From contig DATILI010000186.1 of the NCBI GenBank assembly GCA_035476635.1, forward strand, positions 1-6,341: a stretch of 6,341 nucleotides of DNA. Direction: 5' to 3'. Below the pieces are notes generated by a model. It searched no databases. It was not told the origin of the DNA and worked only from the letters and a program-made list of their open reading frames with translations. The position numbers and the translations under genes are program-made. The DNA is from DATILI01 sp035476635. Lineage in GTDB: Bacteria > Pseudomonadota > Gammaproteobacteria > Burkholderiales > Burkholderiaceae_C. This document shows, in pieces, positions 1-6,297 of the stretch. Each line of letters starts with the position of its first letter. Positions within the stretch are counted from its first letter, which is position 1.

Positions 1-1068
1 GGGGCGCAGCGCCTGGTTCCAGCGCTTCAGGAAGGCTTGCCGCCGACTGTGGTCAAGGTGAGCCAGCAGCCCCGGCCCCAGCGCGATCGGCCTGAGCGCC
101 TTGCCCAGTCGGGGTTCGAGCGCGGCGGCCGAACTCGGCGGGGCGGAATCGGCCCGGACCCCATACAAGCCGCCGGAGGCGGCCAGCAATTGCTGGCCCG
201 GCGCCGACAGCAGGTAGTCGAGCCACAAGCGGGCGCCCGGTGGGTTCGGCGCGGTGCGGGCGATGAAGGCGACGCGCGATACGACCAGCGTGTAGTCGTC
301 GAAGTACGAAACCGCGATTTCGGGCCGCTTGCGCGCGAACGCCTCCGCGTAGCTGCCCAACACGTTGTAGGCGAGCAGCGCGTCCCCGGCGGCCACTCGT
401 TCCAGCATGCTTTGCGTGTCCTCGTGCAGGCTCGCGTCGCATCGGCCCAGCGCGCGCGCAACATCCCAGGACCTTGGCGTGGCCATCGCGTCCTGGGCCG
501 CGATCAGGAAACCGAGGCCGGCCCGCGCAATGTCGTAAGTGGCGGCGCGGCCGCGCCAGTGCGGTATATCGGACAGCAGCAGCGCGGCCAGGGCAGCCCG
601 CGTGCGCGGCACTTCGGTACCGGCGAGCAACCGGCGGTGCACTGCGATGCCGACCGGTTCATGCGTGATGCCATAGGCCTCGTTCTTCCAGACCGCCCAT
701 TTCGGCAGCTGGTGCGCATGCGGACTGTCGTGCCGTTGGGCATAGCCGTCGTTGACCAGCTTGATCTGCAAGTCCATCGCCGAACTCCACAGCACGTCAG
801 GACGTTCTGGCGCGTCTTCCCGCTGGCGCACGAATTGCTCGTAAAGCGCCAGGCTCCCCGCGTCGACGTAGTCCACCCGCAGGCCGGGGTGTCTGCGCTC
901 GAAGTCGTCGATCAGCGGCTGTACCACGTGCCGATCGGTCGCCGCGAAAACCCGCACGAGACTGGCGCTGGACGCCCGCGCGGCCGTGCCAGCCACGGCC
1001 GGAGACGTCACGGAACCAGCCACGAGGCCCAGCAAGCCGGCTCCGATCACCCTGCGGTTCAATGGCAT
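1..1068 (-). CDS. ABC transporter periplasmic substrate-binding protein (partial, C-terminus beyond left edge)
   Basis: An uninterrupted 356-codon frame starts at ATG 1068 and runs off the left edge without a stop, so only the C-terminal end is missing. A strong ribosome binding site (AGGAG, 1076-1080, 7-nt spacing) fixes the start. Residues 1-26 form a signal peptide: basic NRR, a hydrophobic run (VIGAGLLGLVAG), then a likely cut after AVA26. The twin arginine is only weakly Tat-like. The mature part resembles periplasmic binding proteins of the Fe(III)/AfuA/COG1840 type: VRVFAATDRHVVQPLIDDFE near 38-57, DVLWSSAMD at 91-99, AYNVLGSYA near 233-241, then DYTLVVSRVAFI and WLDYLLSAPGQQLLA. It should bind a small solute in the periplasm and deliver it to an inner-membrane permease; the ligand cannot be read from sequence. 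It is divergent from a two-component pair that probably regulates it. Family assignment is confident; iron specificity is not claimed. Confidence 0.88.
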   Translation of the reverse strand, partial: MPLNRRVIGAGLLGLVAGSVTSPAVAGTAARASSASLVRVFAATDRHVVQPLIDDFERRHPGLRVDYVDAGSLALYEQFVRQREDAPERPDVLWSSAMDLQIKLVNDGYAQRHDSPHAHQLPKWAVWKNEAYGITHEPVGIAVHRRLLAGTEVPRTRAALAALLLSDIPHWRGRAATYDIARAGLGFLIAAQDAMATPRSWDVARALGRCDASLHEDTQSMLERVAAGDALLAYNVLGSYAEAFARKRPEIAVSYFDDYTLVVSRVAFIARTAPNPPGARLWLDYLLSAPGQQLLAASGGLYGVRADSAPPSSAAALEPRLGKALRPIALGPGLLAHLDHSRRQAFLKRWNQALRP

Positions 1069-1087
1069 TTTTTGTCTCCTGCGCAGT

Positions 1088-1093
1088 ATTATC
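1088..1093 (-). promoter_or_regulatory. Candidate -10 element for the binding-protein gene
   Basis: On the minus strand the hexamer reads GATAAT, five of six matches to the TATAAT consensus, in an AT-richer patch. Transcription would begin near 1081, giving a leader of about 13 nt that just includes the AGGAG ribosome binding site. No recognisable -35 hexamer lies 16-18 bp upstream, which would suit an activator-dependent promoter. The call rests on one short match. Confidence 0.3.
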
Positions 1094-1114
1094 AGTGTGC
1101 ACGCGTACGCTTTT

Positions 1115-1130
1115 TGCATACATCCTGCAT
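1115..1130. promoter_or_regulatory. TGCAT-N6-TGCAT direct repeat, candidate response-regulator operator
   Basis: TGCAT occurs at 1115-1119 and again at 1126-1130, an 11-bp period that puts both copies on the same face of the helix. OmpR/PhoB-family regulators such as the one encoded immediately to the right typically bind tandem direct half-sites with this spacing. The repeat ends 22 bp upstream of the candidate -10 of the divergent binding-protein gene, so it overlaps the -35 zone or lies just upstream, a normal position for activation. The role is inferred; the repeat itself is directly visible. Confidence 0.4.
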
Positions 1131-1178
1131 TGGCCACACCGGGCCGGCCCCGTTTGACAGAGATTTTTCCAGCATGCC

Positions 1179-1859
1179 ATGCGTATCTTGTTGATTGAGG
1201 ACCATCTGCAACTGGTGCAAACACTCAAGCAGTCGCTCGGCGTGCTGGGCTTCGAGGTCGAGTCCTGCGCCGACGGCGTGCTGGCCGATGCGGAGTTGCA
1301 GCAGCACAGCTTCGATGCGGTAGTGCTGGACCTGGCGTTGCCCCGCATGGGCGGCTTCGAGATCCTGCGGCGCCTGCGCCAGCGCGGCAACAAGGTGCCG
1401 GTGCTGGTGCTTACCGCCAGCGGCGATACCCACGACCGCGTGCAGGGCCTGAACGCCGGCGCCGATGACTACCTGGCCAAGCCGTTCGACCTTTCGGAAC
1501 TCGAAGCCCGGTTGCGCGCCCTGCATCGCCGCTCGGTCGGCGCGGTCGACTCGATGCTGCGCGTAGCCGAGCTGGAGTTCAACACCGTGTCCCGCCGCTT
1601 TGCGCTCGGCACGCGGCACCTGGACTTGCCGCCGCGCGAGCACGACCTGCTGGAAGCCCTGATCGTCCAGGCCGGCAGGCCGGTCAACAAGCTGCTGCTG
1701 ACCCAGCGCCTGCGCACCAGCGACACCGTCCTCAGCAACGACGCGCTGGAACTCTATGTACACCGGGTGCGCCGACGGATCGACGGCAGCGGCGCGGCCA
1801 TTCGCACGCTGCGCGGGCTCGGCTACGTGCTCGAAGCTGCCGATGACACGCCTGCGTAG
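1179..1859 (+). CDS. OmpR/PhoB-family response regulator (TctD-like)
   Basis: A 226-residue cytoplasmic transcription factor of normal family length. The receiver domain covers about residues 1-115, with the acidic pair E7/D8, phosphoacceptor D51 in VVLDLALP, switch threonine T79 in VLTAS and conserved K101 in LAKPF. The C-terminal winged helix covers about 125-222, with LPPREHDLLEALI, the recognition-helix segment LSNDALELYVHRVRRRI and the terminal wing IRTLRGLGYVL. Phosphorylation by the kinase encoded next should activate DNA binding. The ATG at 1179 is the only sensible start because an in-frame TGA precedes it at 1155-1157; no good ribosome binding site is visible, so translation may be weak. 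The kinase gene overlaps its end by 17 nt. Likely targets are its own operon and the divergent binding-protein gene, possibly through the TGCAT repeat. Confidence 0.95.
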   Translation: MRILLIEDHLQLVQTLKQSLGVLGFEVESCADGVLADAELQQHSFDAVVLDLALPRMGGFEILRRLRQRGNKVPVLVLTASGDTHDRVQGLNAGADDYLAKPFDLSELEARLRALHRRSVGAVDSMLRVAELEFNTVSRRFALGTRHLDLPPREHDLLEALIVQAGRPVNKLLLTQRLRTSDTVLSNDALELYVHRVRRRIDGSGAAIRTLRGLGYVLEAADDTPA

Positions 1860-3222
1860 CCTGCTGCTGCGCTGGCTGCTGATCCCGACGCTCGGGCTGT
1901 GGATACTGGCCGCGACCATCGGCTACCTGCGCAGCCTGGCCCAGGCCCACGAAGCCTACGATCGCACGCTGCTCGGCTCCGCGCTCATGATCGGCGAGAC
2001 CCTGGGCGTGGAAGACGGCCAGGTCGTGGCAGACCTGCCCCACGCCGCACTGGAGATGCTGCGCACCGACGCGCATGACCGCATCTTCTATCGCGTCGCT
2101 CGCCTGGCCGACGGTGGCCACATCACCGGCTATGAGGACTTGCCGCCGCCGGCCGAACTGCCAGGTGCCGACCCGGTGTTCTATGACGCGATTTACAAGG
2201 GCCAGAATATCCGTGTCGTGGCGCTGGCCCGCACCGTGGTGGACTCGCCCGCACCACGGCCGCTGGTCATCCAGGTGGCCGAGACGATGGACGCGCGGCG
2301 CCAGCTCACGCGCCGCATGGTCTCCGAGTCCGCCGTGATGCAGCTGCTGTTGATCCTGGCGGCGGCCGGCCTGATTGCTTTCGGCGTCCGGCGCGGCCTG
2401 GCGCCTCTCAAGCGCCTGCGTGGCGAGGTGCGCGCGCGCGGCGCGAACGACCTGACGCCCATCGATACGCGTAGCGTGCCGCGCGAAGTAGCACCCCTGA
2501 TCCATGCGATCAACGCGCATACCGAAAGGCAACGCCAGCTCAGCGACGCACAGGTGCGCTTCGTCGCCAATGCTTCGCACCAGTTGAAGACGCCACTGAC
2601 CCTGCTGCGCGCCCAGGTCGATCACGCCCTGCAGCAAACCGACCTGGACCGCATGCGCGCCGTCGTCGATCGCATGCACCTGTCCACCCAATCGACCCAG
2701 CGGCTGGTGAACCAGTTGCTGAGCCTCGCCCGCAGCGAGCCCGGCCGCACACTCGACATCGACGAAGTCGATCTCGCCGAACTCGCGCGCGATCAGACCT
2801 TCGAGTTGCTCACCTTGGCCCGCGCGAAGGCTATCGACCTGGGCTTCGAGGGCGAAGTGGCCGTGCCGGTGCGCGGCGAACCAGTGATGCTGCGCGAGCT
2901 CGTCGCCAATCTGGGGCACAACGCCGTCAGCTACACGCCGCCGGACGGCCACGTCACCGTGCGGGTCGACAGGCACGATGGACGGCCGCGCCTGTGCGTG
3001 ATCGACAACGGCCCGGGCATTCCAACCGACGAGCGCGCCCGGGTGTTCGAGCGCTTCTACCGCGGCAGCGGCGCGGGCGACCAAGGCACGGGACTGGGCC
3101 TGGCGATCGTCCAGGAAATCTGCGATCGCCACCAGATACAGATATCGCTGGGCGACGGCCCCGACGGCAAGGGCCTGTGTGTTCAGCTGCTTTGGCCCGC
3201 GACGGCGGATGCCGTTACGTAG
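1843..3222 (+). CDS. Membrane sensor histidine kinase (TctE-like)
   Basis: A 459-residue inner-membrane kinase. The reading frame opens further upstream, but ATG 1843 is preferred: it gives MTRLRSLLLRWLL, a basic N-terminus leading straight into a first membrane helix (about 8-28), and overlaps the regulator gene by 17 nt, suggesting coupled translation. A periplasmic domain of about 135 residues follows, with features of the 2CSK_N domain of TctE-type kinases (AYDRTLLGSA, LPHAALEML, DRIFYRV, VFYDAIYKGQNIRVVAL). The second membrane helix is near 165-184, then a short HAMP-like linker. The catalytic core is complete: phosphoacceptor H246 in ASHQLKTPL, N-box N356/N360 (NLGHNAVSYTP), G1 box DNGPGI at 388-393, F box FERFYR and G2 box GTGLGL at 415-420. 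It should phosphorylate D51 of the adjacent regulator. The stimulus is unknown, but the nearby binding protein makes a periplasmic solute plausible. Its stop lies 24 bp from the converging monooxygenase stop, with no convincing terminator between. Confidence 0.95.
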   Translation: MTRLRSLLLRWLLIPTLGLWILAATIGYLRSLAQAHEAYDRTLLGSALMIGETLGVEDGQVVADLPHAALEMLRTDAHDRIFYRVARLADGGHITGYEDLPPPAELPGADPVFYDAIYKGQNIRVVALARTVVDSPAPRPLVIQVAETMDARRQLTRRMVSESAVMQLLLILAAAGLIAFGVRRGLAPLKRLRGEVRARGANDLTPIDTRSVPREVAPLIHAINAHTERQRQLSDAQVRFVANASHQLKTPLTLLRAQVDHALQQTDLDRMRAVVDRMHLSTQSTQRLVNQLLSLARSEPGRTLDIDEVDLAELARDQTFELLTLARAKAIDLGFEGEVAVPVRGEPVMLRELVANLGHNAVSYTPPDGHVTVRVDRHDGRPRLCVIDNGPGIPTDERARVFERFYRGSGAGDQGTGLGLAIVQEICDRHQIQISLGDGPDGKGLCVQLLWPATADAVT

Positions 3223-3246
3223 GCTGTACTTTTCCGGCTTGTGCTG

Positions 3247-4917
3247 TCATCGACCAGTGACGCGTGTCAGCACGTTCGTCGCCTCGTCCGCTGTCTTGCC
3301 GCGCCAGGCGACGATCTGGTCAGGTCGAATCAGTGCCAGTGACGCCTCATACAACTCACGCAGAGACGTCTGCGCAAGCCGCACGACACGCAGGTCTATC
3401 GAGAGCGCCTGCGCGGCGACTTCGAATGCAGTGGTCGAAGGCGCATTCGGACCCAGCACAAGCAGGGTCCATTCACTGTGGAAGTGGTCGAAAAGCGACT
3501 GCCCATCCTCCAACCAGGCATGCGGCGGGCGTCCGCCCGGGCTCGCAGTCGGGGTGTAGGCATTCGGCTCGTCTGGCGGCAGCGCGGCGCCATCGCCGAC
3601 GATGATTGGCGAGCCGTCGTAACGGCCTCCGAAGGTAACGCCGGGGATATTGAATTCGAGCCTGGCGTGTTCGTTGAAGTGCGCAGCCGCAAGTTCACGC
3701 TCGGCCTCACCGCGCTCGGAGGCCTCCTCCAGTTCAGGCTTGGCGCTGAACAGGCCCACCGAGTCGGCGAAGCGCCGTGCGTAGCCGGTGTTGCGTTCAG
3801 CCAGCGGCTTGCGCTCCGCCTCATAGCTGTCCAGCAGTTCGATTGGCGAATGACCGCGTACCACGCTGGCGAGCTTCCAGCCCAGGTTCACTGCGTCTTC
3901 GACCGCGGTGTTGTAGCCCAGGCCGCCGGTCGGCGTGAACAAATGCGCCGCATCGCCGGCGATGAACACCCGGCCTTGCTGAAAACGCTGCGCGACCAGC
4001 GCGTGGCCGGCCAGCCAAGTGCCCATCGAGAGGATCTCGATCGGAAGCTCGACTCCGACCGCTTCAGCAAAGACGCGGCGGGCGTCATCCTCGGTCCAGT
4101 TGTCGGCATCCTCTCCAGGCCGCAGCGCAGCGTGAAAGGCGTATTCCGACACGCCATCGACCGAGGCCATGAAGGAACGCCGCTGGTGGTTCACCGCGAC
4201 GTACATCCAGGCCTTGGGATGCTTGAGCACCGAGAGGAAAGTCGGCGCACGCAGGTAGATGGCGAACATTTTTCCGCCCATGAACTCGCGCTGGATGCCG
4301 GTGACGCCGCCCCATTCGATGCCCAACTGGCGGCGCACGAAGCTGCGGGCGCCATCGGCACCGACCAGGAACTTCGCATTCACTTCCTGCGCCGGACCCG
4401 CATCGGCGGGGCGCACGCTCGCGTTCACCGAGACGCCTTCGTCTGCGAAATGCTCCAGCGTCCAGCCATAGCGCACGTCGGCCGACGGCAAGGCCTGCGC
4501 ATGGCGCCGCAGTGCCTGCTCGACGAACTTCTGCGACACGCGATGCGGCAGTTCAGCCGCACTCCACGAGCCCGTCATCGACTTGATCTTGACGAGTGCC
4601 TCTGCCGCGGTAGGAAGGCTGATGCGCGACAGCTCATGCTGCGCGTAGCGTGTGAAATACGCGATGTCGGTAGGATGGTCCGCAGGCAGCCCGAGCGCTC
4701 GAATCTCGTTGGCAAACCCCAAGCGCCGGAAATGCTCCATCGTGCGCGCCTGGGTAGCATTGGCCTGTGGGTTAAAGGCCGTGCCTGGCTTGGCGTCCAC
4801 CACGAGACAGTGCACGCCGCGGCGGCCCAGTTCGTTCGCGAGCATCAGGCCACAAGGGCCGCCGCCGGCGATGAGAACGTCGGTCTCAAAGACGGGGGGA
4901 TGAGTTTGGCTGGACAT
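3247..4917 (-). CDS. FAD-dependent aromatic-ring monooxygenase (PheA/TfdB/MhpA-like)
   Basis: A 556-residue group A flavoprotein monooxygenase, a soluble enzyme expected to hydroxylate a phenolic or similar aromatic ring using NAD(P)H and O2. The N-terminal Rossmann dinucleotide-binding motif is VLIAGGGPCGLMLANELG with G18, G20 and G23, and D41 at the end of the second strand. The DG motif is VGADGARSFVRR (D188/G189), contacting FAD and NAD(P)H. The GD motif is FIAGDAAHLFTPTGGLGYN (G321/D322), followed by AVEDAVNLGWKLA, both typical of the family. The C-terminal part (about 400-556) matches the thioredoxin-like tail of phenol-hydroxylase relatives and ends with the characteristic LIRPDQIVAWRG. 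Length and all cofactor motifs are normal, so it looks functional. The substrate could equally be a xenobiotic phenol, a plant aromatic or an antibiotic; the sequence does not decide. It is divergent from a MarR regulator, with a palindromic operator candidate 32 bp upstream of its start. Its own ribosome binding site is weak. Confidence 0.93.
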   Translation of the reverse strand: MSSQTHPPVFETDVLIAGGGPCGLMLANELGRRGVHCLVVDAKPGTAFNPQANATQARTMEHFRRLGFANEIRALGLPADHPTDIAYFTRYAQHELSRISLPTAAEALVKIKSMTGSWSAAELPHRVSQKFVEQALRRHAQALPSADVRYGWTLEHFADEGVSVNASVRPADAGPAQEVNAKFLVGADGARSFVRRQLGIEWGGVTGIQREFMGGKMFAIYLRAPTFLSVLKHPKAWMYVAVNHQRRSFMASVDGVSEYAFHAALRPGEDADNWTEDDARRVFAEAVGVELPIEILSMGTWLAGHALVAQRFQQGRVFIAGDAAHLFTPTGGLGYNTAVEDAVNLGWKLASVVRGHSPIELLDSYEAERKPLAERNTGYARRFADSVGLFSAKPELEEASERGEAERELAAAHFNEHARLEFNIPGVTFGGRYDGSPIIVGDGAALPPDEPNAYTPTASPGGRPPHAWLEDGQSLFDHFHSEWTLLVLGPNAPSTTAFEVAAQALSIDLRVVRLAQTSLRELYEASLALIRPDQIVAWRGKTADEATNVLTRVTGR

Positions 4918-4928
4918 CGGATATCGTC

Positions 4929-4941
4929 TTTCGTTACGTGA
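4929..4941. promoter_or_regulatory. Secondary MarR operator candidate
   Basis: TTTCGTTACGTGA matches the main palindrome at 4949-4961 in 9 of 13 positions and keeps its GTTAC core. Its own symmetry is partial, with a perfect inner CGT-T-ACG. The centres (4935 and 4955) are exactly 20 bp apart, about two helical turns, which would let two MarR dimers bind the same face. It lies 12 bp upstream of the monooxygenase ATG, where bound protein would block transcription. Confidence 0.4.
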
Positions 4942-4948
4942 GATATGC

Positions 4949-4961
4949 TTAGGTTACCTAA
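4949..4961. promoter_or_regulatory. Perfect palindrome TTAGGT-T-ACCTAA, probable MarR operator
   Basis: Six-base arms with a single central T form a perfect inverted repeat in the middle of the 76-bp gap between the divergent monooxygenase and MarR genes. MarR dimers bind short, nearly perfect palindromes in just such divergent gaps and repress both genes until a ligand releases them. The site sits in the only AT-rich patch of the area, where both promoters must be, although clean -35/-10 pairs could not be assigned. The palindrome is seen directly; its use by this MarR protein is inferred. Confidence 0.65.
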
Positions 4962-4982
4962 ATAAATTGCATTTGACTATCC

Positions 4983-4986
4983 GGGA
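4983..4986 (+). promoter_or_regulatory. Ribosome binding site that selects the MarR start
   Basis: GGGA lies 7 nt before ATG 4994, a suitable spacing. The same frame could open at TTG 4967, but that position has no Shine-Dalgarno sequence and would place the start just 5 bp after the operator palindrome, so ATG 4994 is preferred. Confidence 0.5.
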
Positions 4987-4993
4987 ATCAGCG

Positions 4994-5452
4994 ATGACCG
5001 ACTCTCAGACCTACCGTTGGCGCGGCCACAATGCGGGCCGCGTGCTCAGCAACGCCTTGCGCCGCTTCGAGGAACGTGTGATGGAGCTGATGAGCGCGGC
5101 AGGTCACTCGCAGATCCGGCGCCCGCACGTCAATCTGACGCGCCACCTGGACCTGGATGGCACACGCATCACCGAACTCGCCCGACGTGCTGCCATGACA
5201 AACGCCGCGATGACCGAATTGATCGATCAATGCGAGGGCCTTGGCTTGGTCGAGCGCGCACCGGACCCCACAGACAAGCGGGTGCGTGTCGTTCGCTTCA
5301 CGCCGGAAGGCCTGGACTGGCTGGATGCCTTTGGCCGTGCACTGACACAAGCTCAAGCAGAACTGGCGGACGAGATCGGCAAGCGCTGCATGTCAAACCT
5401 GCTGACGGACCTCGCGCGCTATGGGGCGGCATTGGAGCCAACCAGCACCTGA
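4994..5452 (+). CDS. MarR-family transcriptional regulator
   Basis: A 152-residue protein of usual MarR length, counted from ATG 4994. An N-terminal helical dimerisation part (about 12-52, including AGRVLSNALRRFEERVMELM) leads into a winged helix-turn-helix: TRITELARRAAMTNAAMTEL at 57-76 supplies the support and recognition helices, QCEGLGLVERAPDPTDKRVR at 79-98 forms the wing with the family DxxD-R pattern (D91, D94, R96), and VVRFTPEG follows. C-terminal helices complete the dimer interface. It should act as a dimeric repressor of itself and the divergent monooxygenase gene, released by a small aromatic effector or substrate; the ligand is not identifiable. The palindromes at 4949-4961 and 4929-4941 are its likely binding sites. 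Downstream, 51 bp separate its stop from the converging ABC-ATPase stop, with no clear terminator. Confidence 0.92.
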   Translation: MTDSQTYRWRGHNAGRVLSNALRRFEERVMELMSAAGHSQIRRPHVNLTRHLDLDGTRITELARRAAMTNAAMTELIDQCEGLGLVERAPDPTDKRVRVVRFTPEGLDWLDAFGRALTQAQAELADEIGKRCMSNLLTDLARYGAALEPTST

Positions 5453-5503
5453 GTCGTCGTTTCGCGCGGCTGAAGCAGCACGCAGACGCGGCCAAGCAGG
5501 ACT

Positions 5504-6049
5504 TCAATCCGACGCTGACGCACTACGGCCGGGAGCGGTTGCTGTACCGGCCTCAGGCAGGGCGACATGGCGTCGCCAGGGCAGGCGCGCGTCCGCCTCG
5601 TAGTCCGCAACGACCCAGGTGCGCGTTGTGTGATCGGCCACGTCGGCGAGAAATTCGCGAACGACACGGGCTGAAGCTGCGTCCAGGGCAGCGAAGGGCT
5701 GGTCGAGGCAAGTGACCGTCGCGCCACTCGCGAGCAGTCCCACCAGGGCGACCTTGCGCCTGCTGCCTGTCGAGAGCATTGACAACTTCTTGCCAAGGTG
5801 GGAATGCAAGTCCAGCGCGTCGACAAGGTCCTGCTGTAGTTGCGTGTTCCATGAGGGGCAGCGCGGCCGAAATGCGCCCCACACTCGTTCCGGAAGCTCG
5901 TCGTCCCGCCCTGGCAGGGACAGGTCGAGCCACAGGGCGGAGGGATCTTCTCCAAGGTGGCGCAGCAGGCGGGTCTTGCCCGCGCCTTCCTCGCCAGTGA
6001 CTGCGACGAGGCCGGGGGGCAGGGGCAGCAGATCGACGAGGGACGTCAT
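5504..6049 (-). CDS. Small ABC-type ATPase with degenerate catalytic residues
   Basis: A 181-residue nucleotide-binding protein. Walker A is GEEGAGKT at 19-26, the signature is LSTGS at 92-96, the Walker B region is VTCLDQPFAALD at 112-123 with D116, and the D-loop is ALD at 121-123. The stretch before the signature (CPSWNTQLQQDLVDALDL) resembles the FPxxD...L pattern of YtrB/ABC-2-type ATPases. Two expected residues are altered: Q117 replaces the catalytic glutamate (codon CAG, 5699-5701) and Y150 replaces the H-loop histidine (codon TAC, 5600-5602). Only 18 residues precede Walker A, where a typical domain has about 35, so the strands carrying the A-loop aromatic are largely missing, and no clear Q-loop is seen. 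ATP binding looks possible; normal hydrolysis is doubtful. Its ATG overlaps the XRE stop (ATGA, 6046-6049), so the two are very likely co-transcribed. No permease is present in the window, so a transport role is unproven; a regulatory role or a decaying gene are alternatives. Confidence 0.8.
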   Translation of the reverse strand: MTSLVDLLPLPPGLVAVTGEEGAGKTRLLRHLGEDPSALWLDLSLPGRDDELPERVWGAFRPRCPSWNTQLQQDLVDALDLHSHLGKKLSMLSTGSRRKVALVGLLASGATVTCLDQPFAALDAASARVVREFLADVADHTTRTWVVADYEADARLPWRRHVALPEAGTATAPGRSASASD

Positions 6050-6297
6050 GCTTTGGTTTGCAAGTTGGTAGCGATGCCGTAGAGGGAAAGCATCCCAAGC
6101 ACATGTCCGATGGCGACGCCGGGTTCACCCGATTCGATCCGAGCAATCGTCTGGATGTGCACGCCCAGACGGGCGGCAGCGACAGACTGGCTTTCGCCGG
6201 CATTCATGCGAGCCAGCTTGGCTGTGGCGCCCATGTCCTTGATTGTTTGAAGGGCGTTGCCGCCAATACCGGAAGAGATGCGCTTGCCTTGGGCCAT
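6046..6297 (-). CDS. XRE-type helix-turn-helix regulator (start uncertain, may continue past right edge)
   Basis: From ATG 6297 this is an 83-residue protein with one Cro/C1-type domain at about residues 22-75: MGATAKLARMNAGESQSVAA, ARLGVHIQTIARIESGEPG and VAIGHVLGMLSLYGI. The RIESGEPGVAIG stretch is typical of HipB-like and related small XRE regulators. It should bind DNA as a dimer and probably controls its own operon. The start is not settled: a GTG at 6315 is in frame, the frame has no stop up to the right edge, and the residues upstream (QVLGTLDVLGQSGMAQG) look like the C-terminal end of another XRE domain, so the real protein may be a longer tandem-domain form. Its stop overlaps the ABC-ATPase start by 4 nt, suggesting coupled translation. 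HipB-like regulators often precede a HipA toxin, but here the next gene is an ABC-type ATPase. Confidence 0.75.
   Translation of the reverse strand: MAQGKRISSGIGGNALQTIKDMGATAKLARMNAGESQSVAAARLGVHIQTIARIESGEPGVAIGHVLGMLSLYGIATNLQTKA

Larger units (their letters stand above)
1069..1178. promoter_or_regulatory. Divergent control region between binding-protein gene and two-component operon
   Basis: This 110-bp spacer must carry the promoters of both flanking units. On the minus strand it contains AGGAG at 1076-1080, the ribosome binding site of the binding-protein gene. On the plus strand there is no clear Shine-Dalgarno sequence before the response regulator ATG at 1179. An in-frame TGA at 1155-1157 rules out any earlier start for that gene. 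Small palindromes lie inside (GCGTACGC at 1103-1110, GGGCCGGCCC at 1141-1150), but in DNA this GC-rich they may be chance. Confidence 0.7.

Noticed and set aside
1141..1150. Perfect 10-bp palindrome GGGCCGGCCC in the divergent gap
   Set aside because: It is made only of G and C in very GC-rich DNA and has no partner copy in the window, so chance is likely.
1154..1159. Perfect TTGACA -35 hexamer on the plus strand before the response regulator
   Set aside because: A matching -10 would fall at about 1177-1182, on the start codon, where the sequence is CCATGC. It cannot give a usable leader, so it is probably chance.
37..1194. Long plus-strand frame of 385 codons opposite the binding-protein gene
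   Set aside because: It is arginine-rich with no domain pattern and lies antisense to a frame that has a signal peptide, a strong ribosome binding site and binding-protein motifs. High GC content readily creates such shadow frames.
1092..1919. Minus-strand frame of 275 codons opposite the response regulator
   Set aside because: It is antisense to a complete receiver plus winged-helix protein and shows no recognisable motif of its own.
1732..3132. Minus-strand frame of 466 codons opposite the histidine kinase
   Set aside because: Its composition (many His, Gln, Arg and Ala) is that of a reverse-complement shadow, and the opposite strand encodes every kinase motif in order.
3202..3215. Hairpin ACGGC-GGAT-GCCGT at the end of the kinase gene, considered as a terminator
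   Set aside because: The stem is only 5 bp, lies inside the coding sequence and is not followed directly by a T-run, so it does not qualify as an intrinsic terminator.
3478..4941. Plus-strand frame of 487 codons opposite the monooxygenase
   Set aside because: The minus-strand frame has intact GxGxxG, DG and GD motifs; the plus frame has none and would run into the operator region.
5453..5503. Gap between the converging MarR and ABC-ATPase genes, searched for a bidirectional terminator
   Set aside because: No stable stem with flanking T or A runs is present; only weak GC-rich complementarity is seen.
5017..5715. Plus-strand frame of 232 codons overlapping MarR and the ABC ATPase
   Set aside because: It is out of frame with MarR and antisense to the ATPase, with a low-complexity Arg/Pro/Gly-rich product and no domain.
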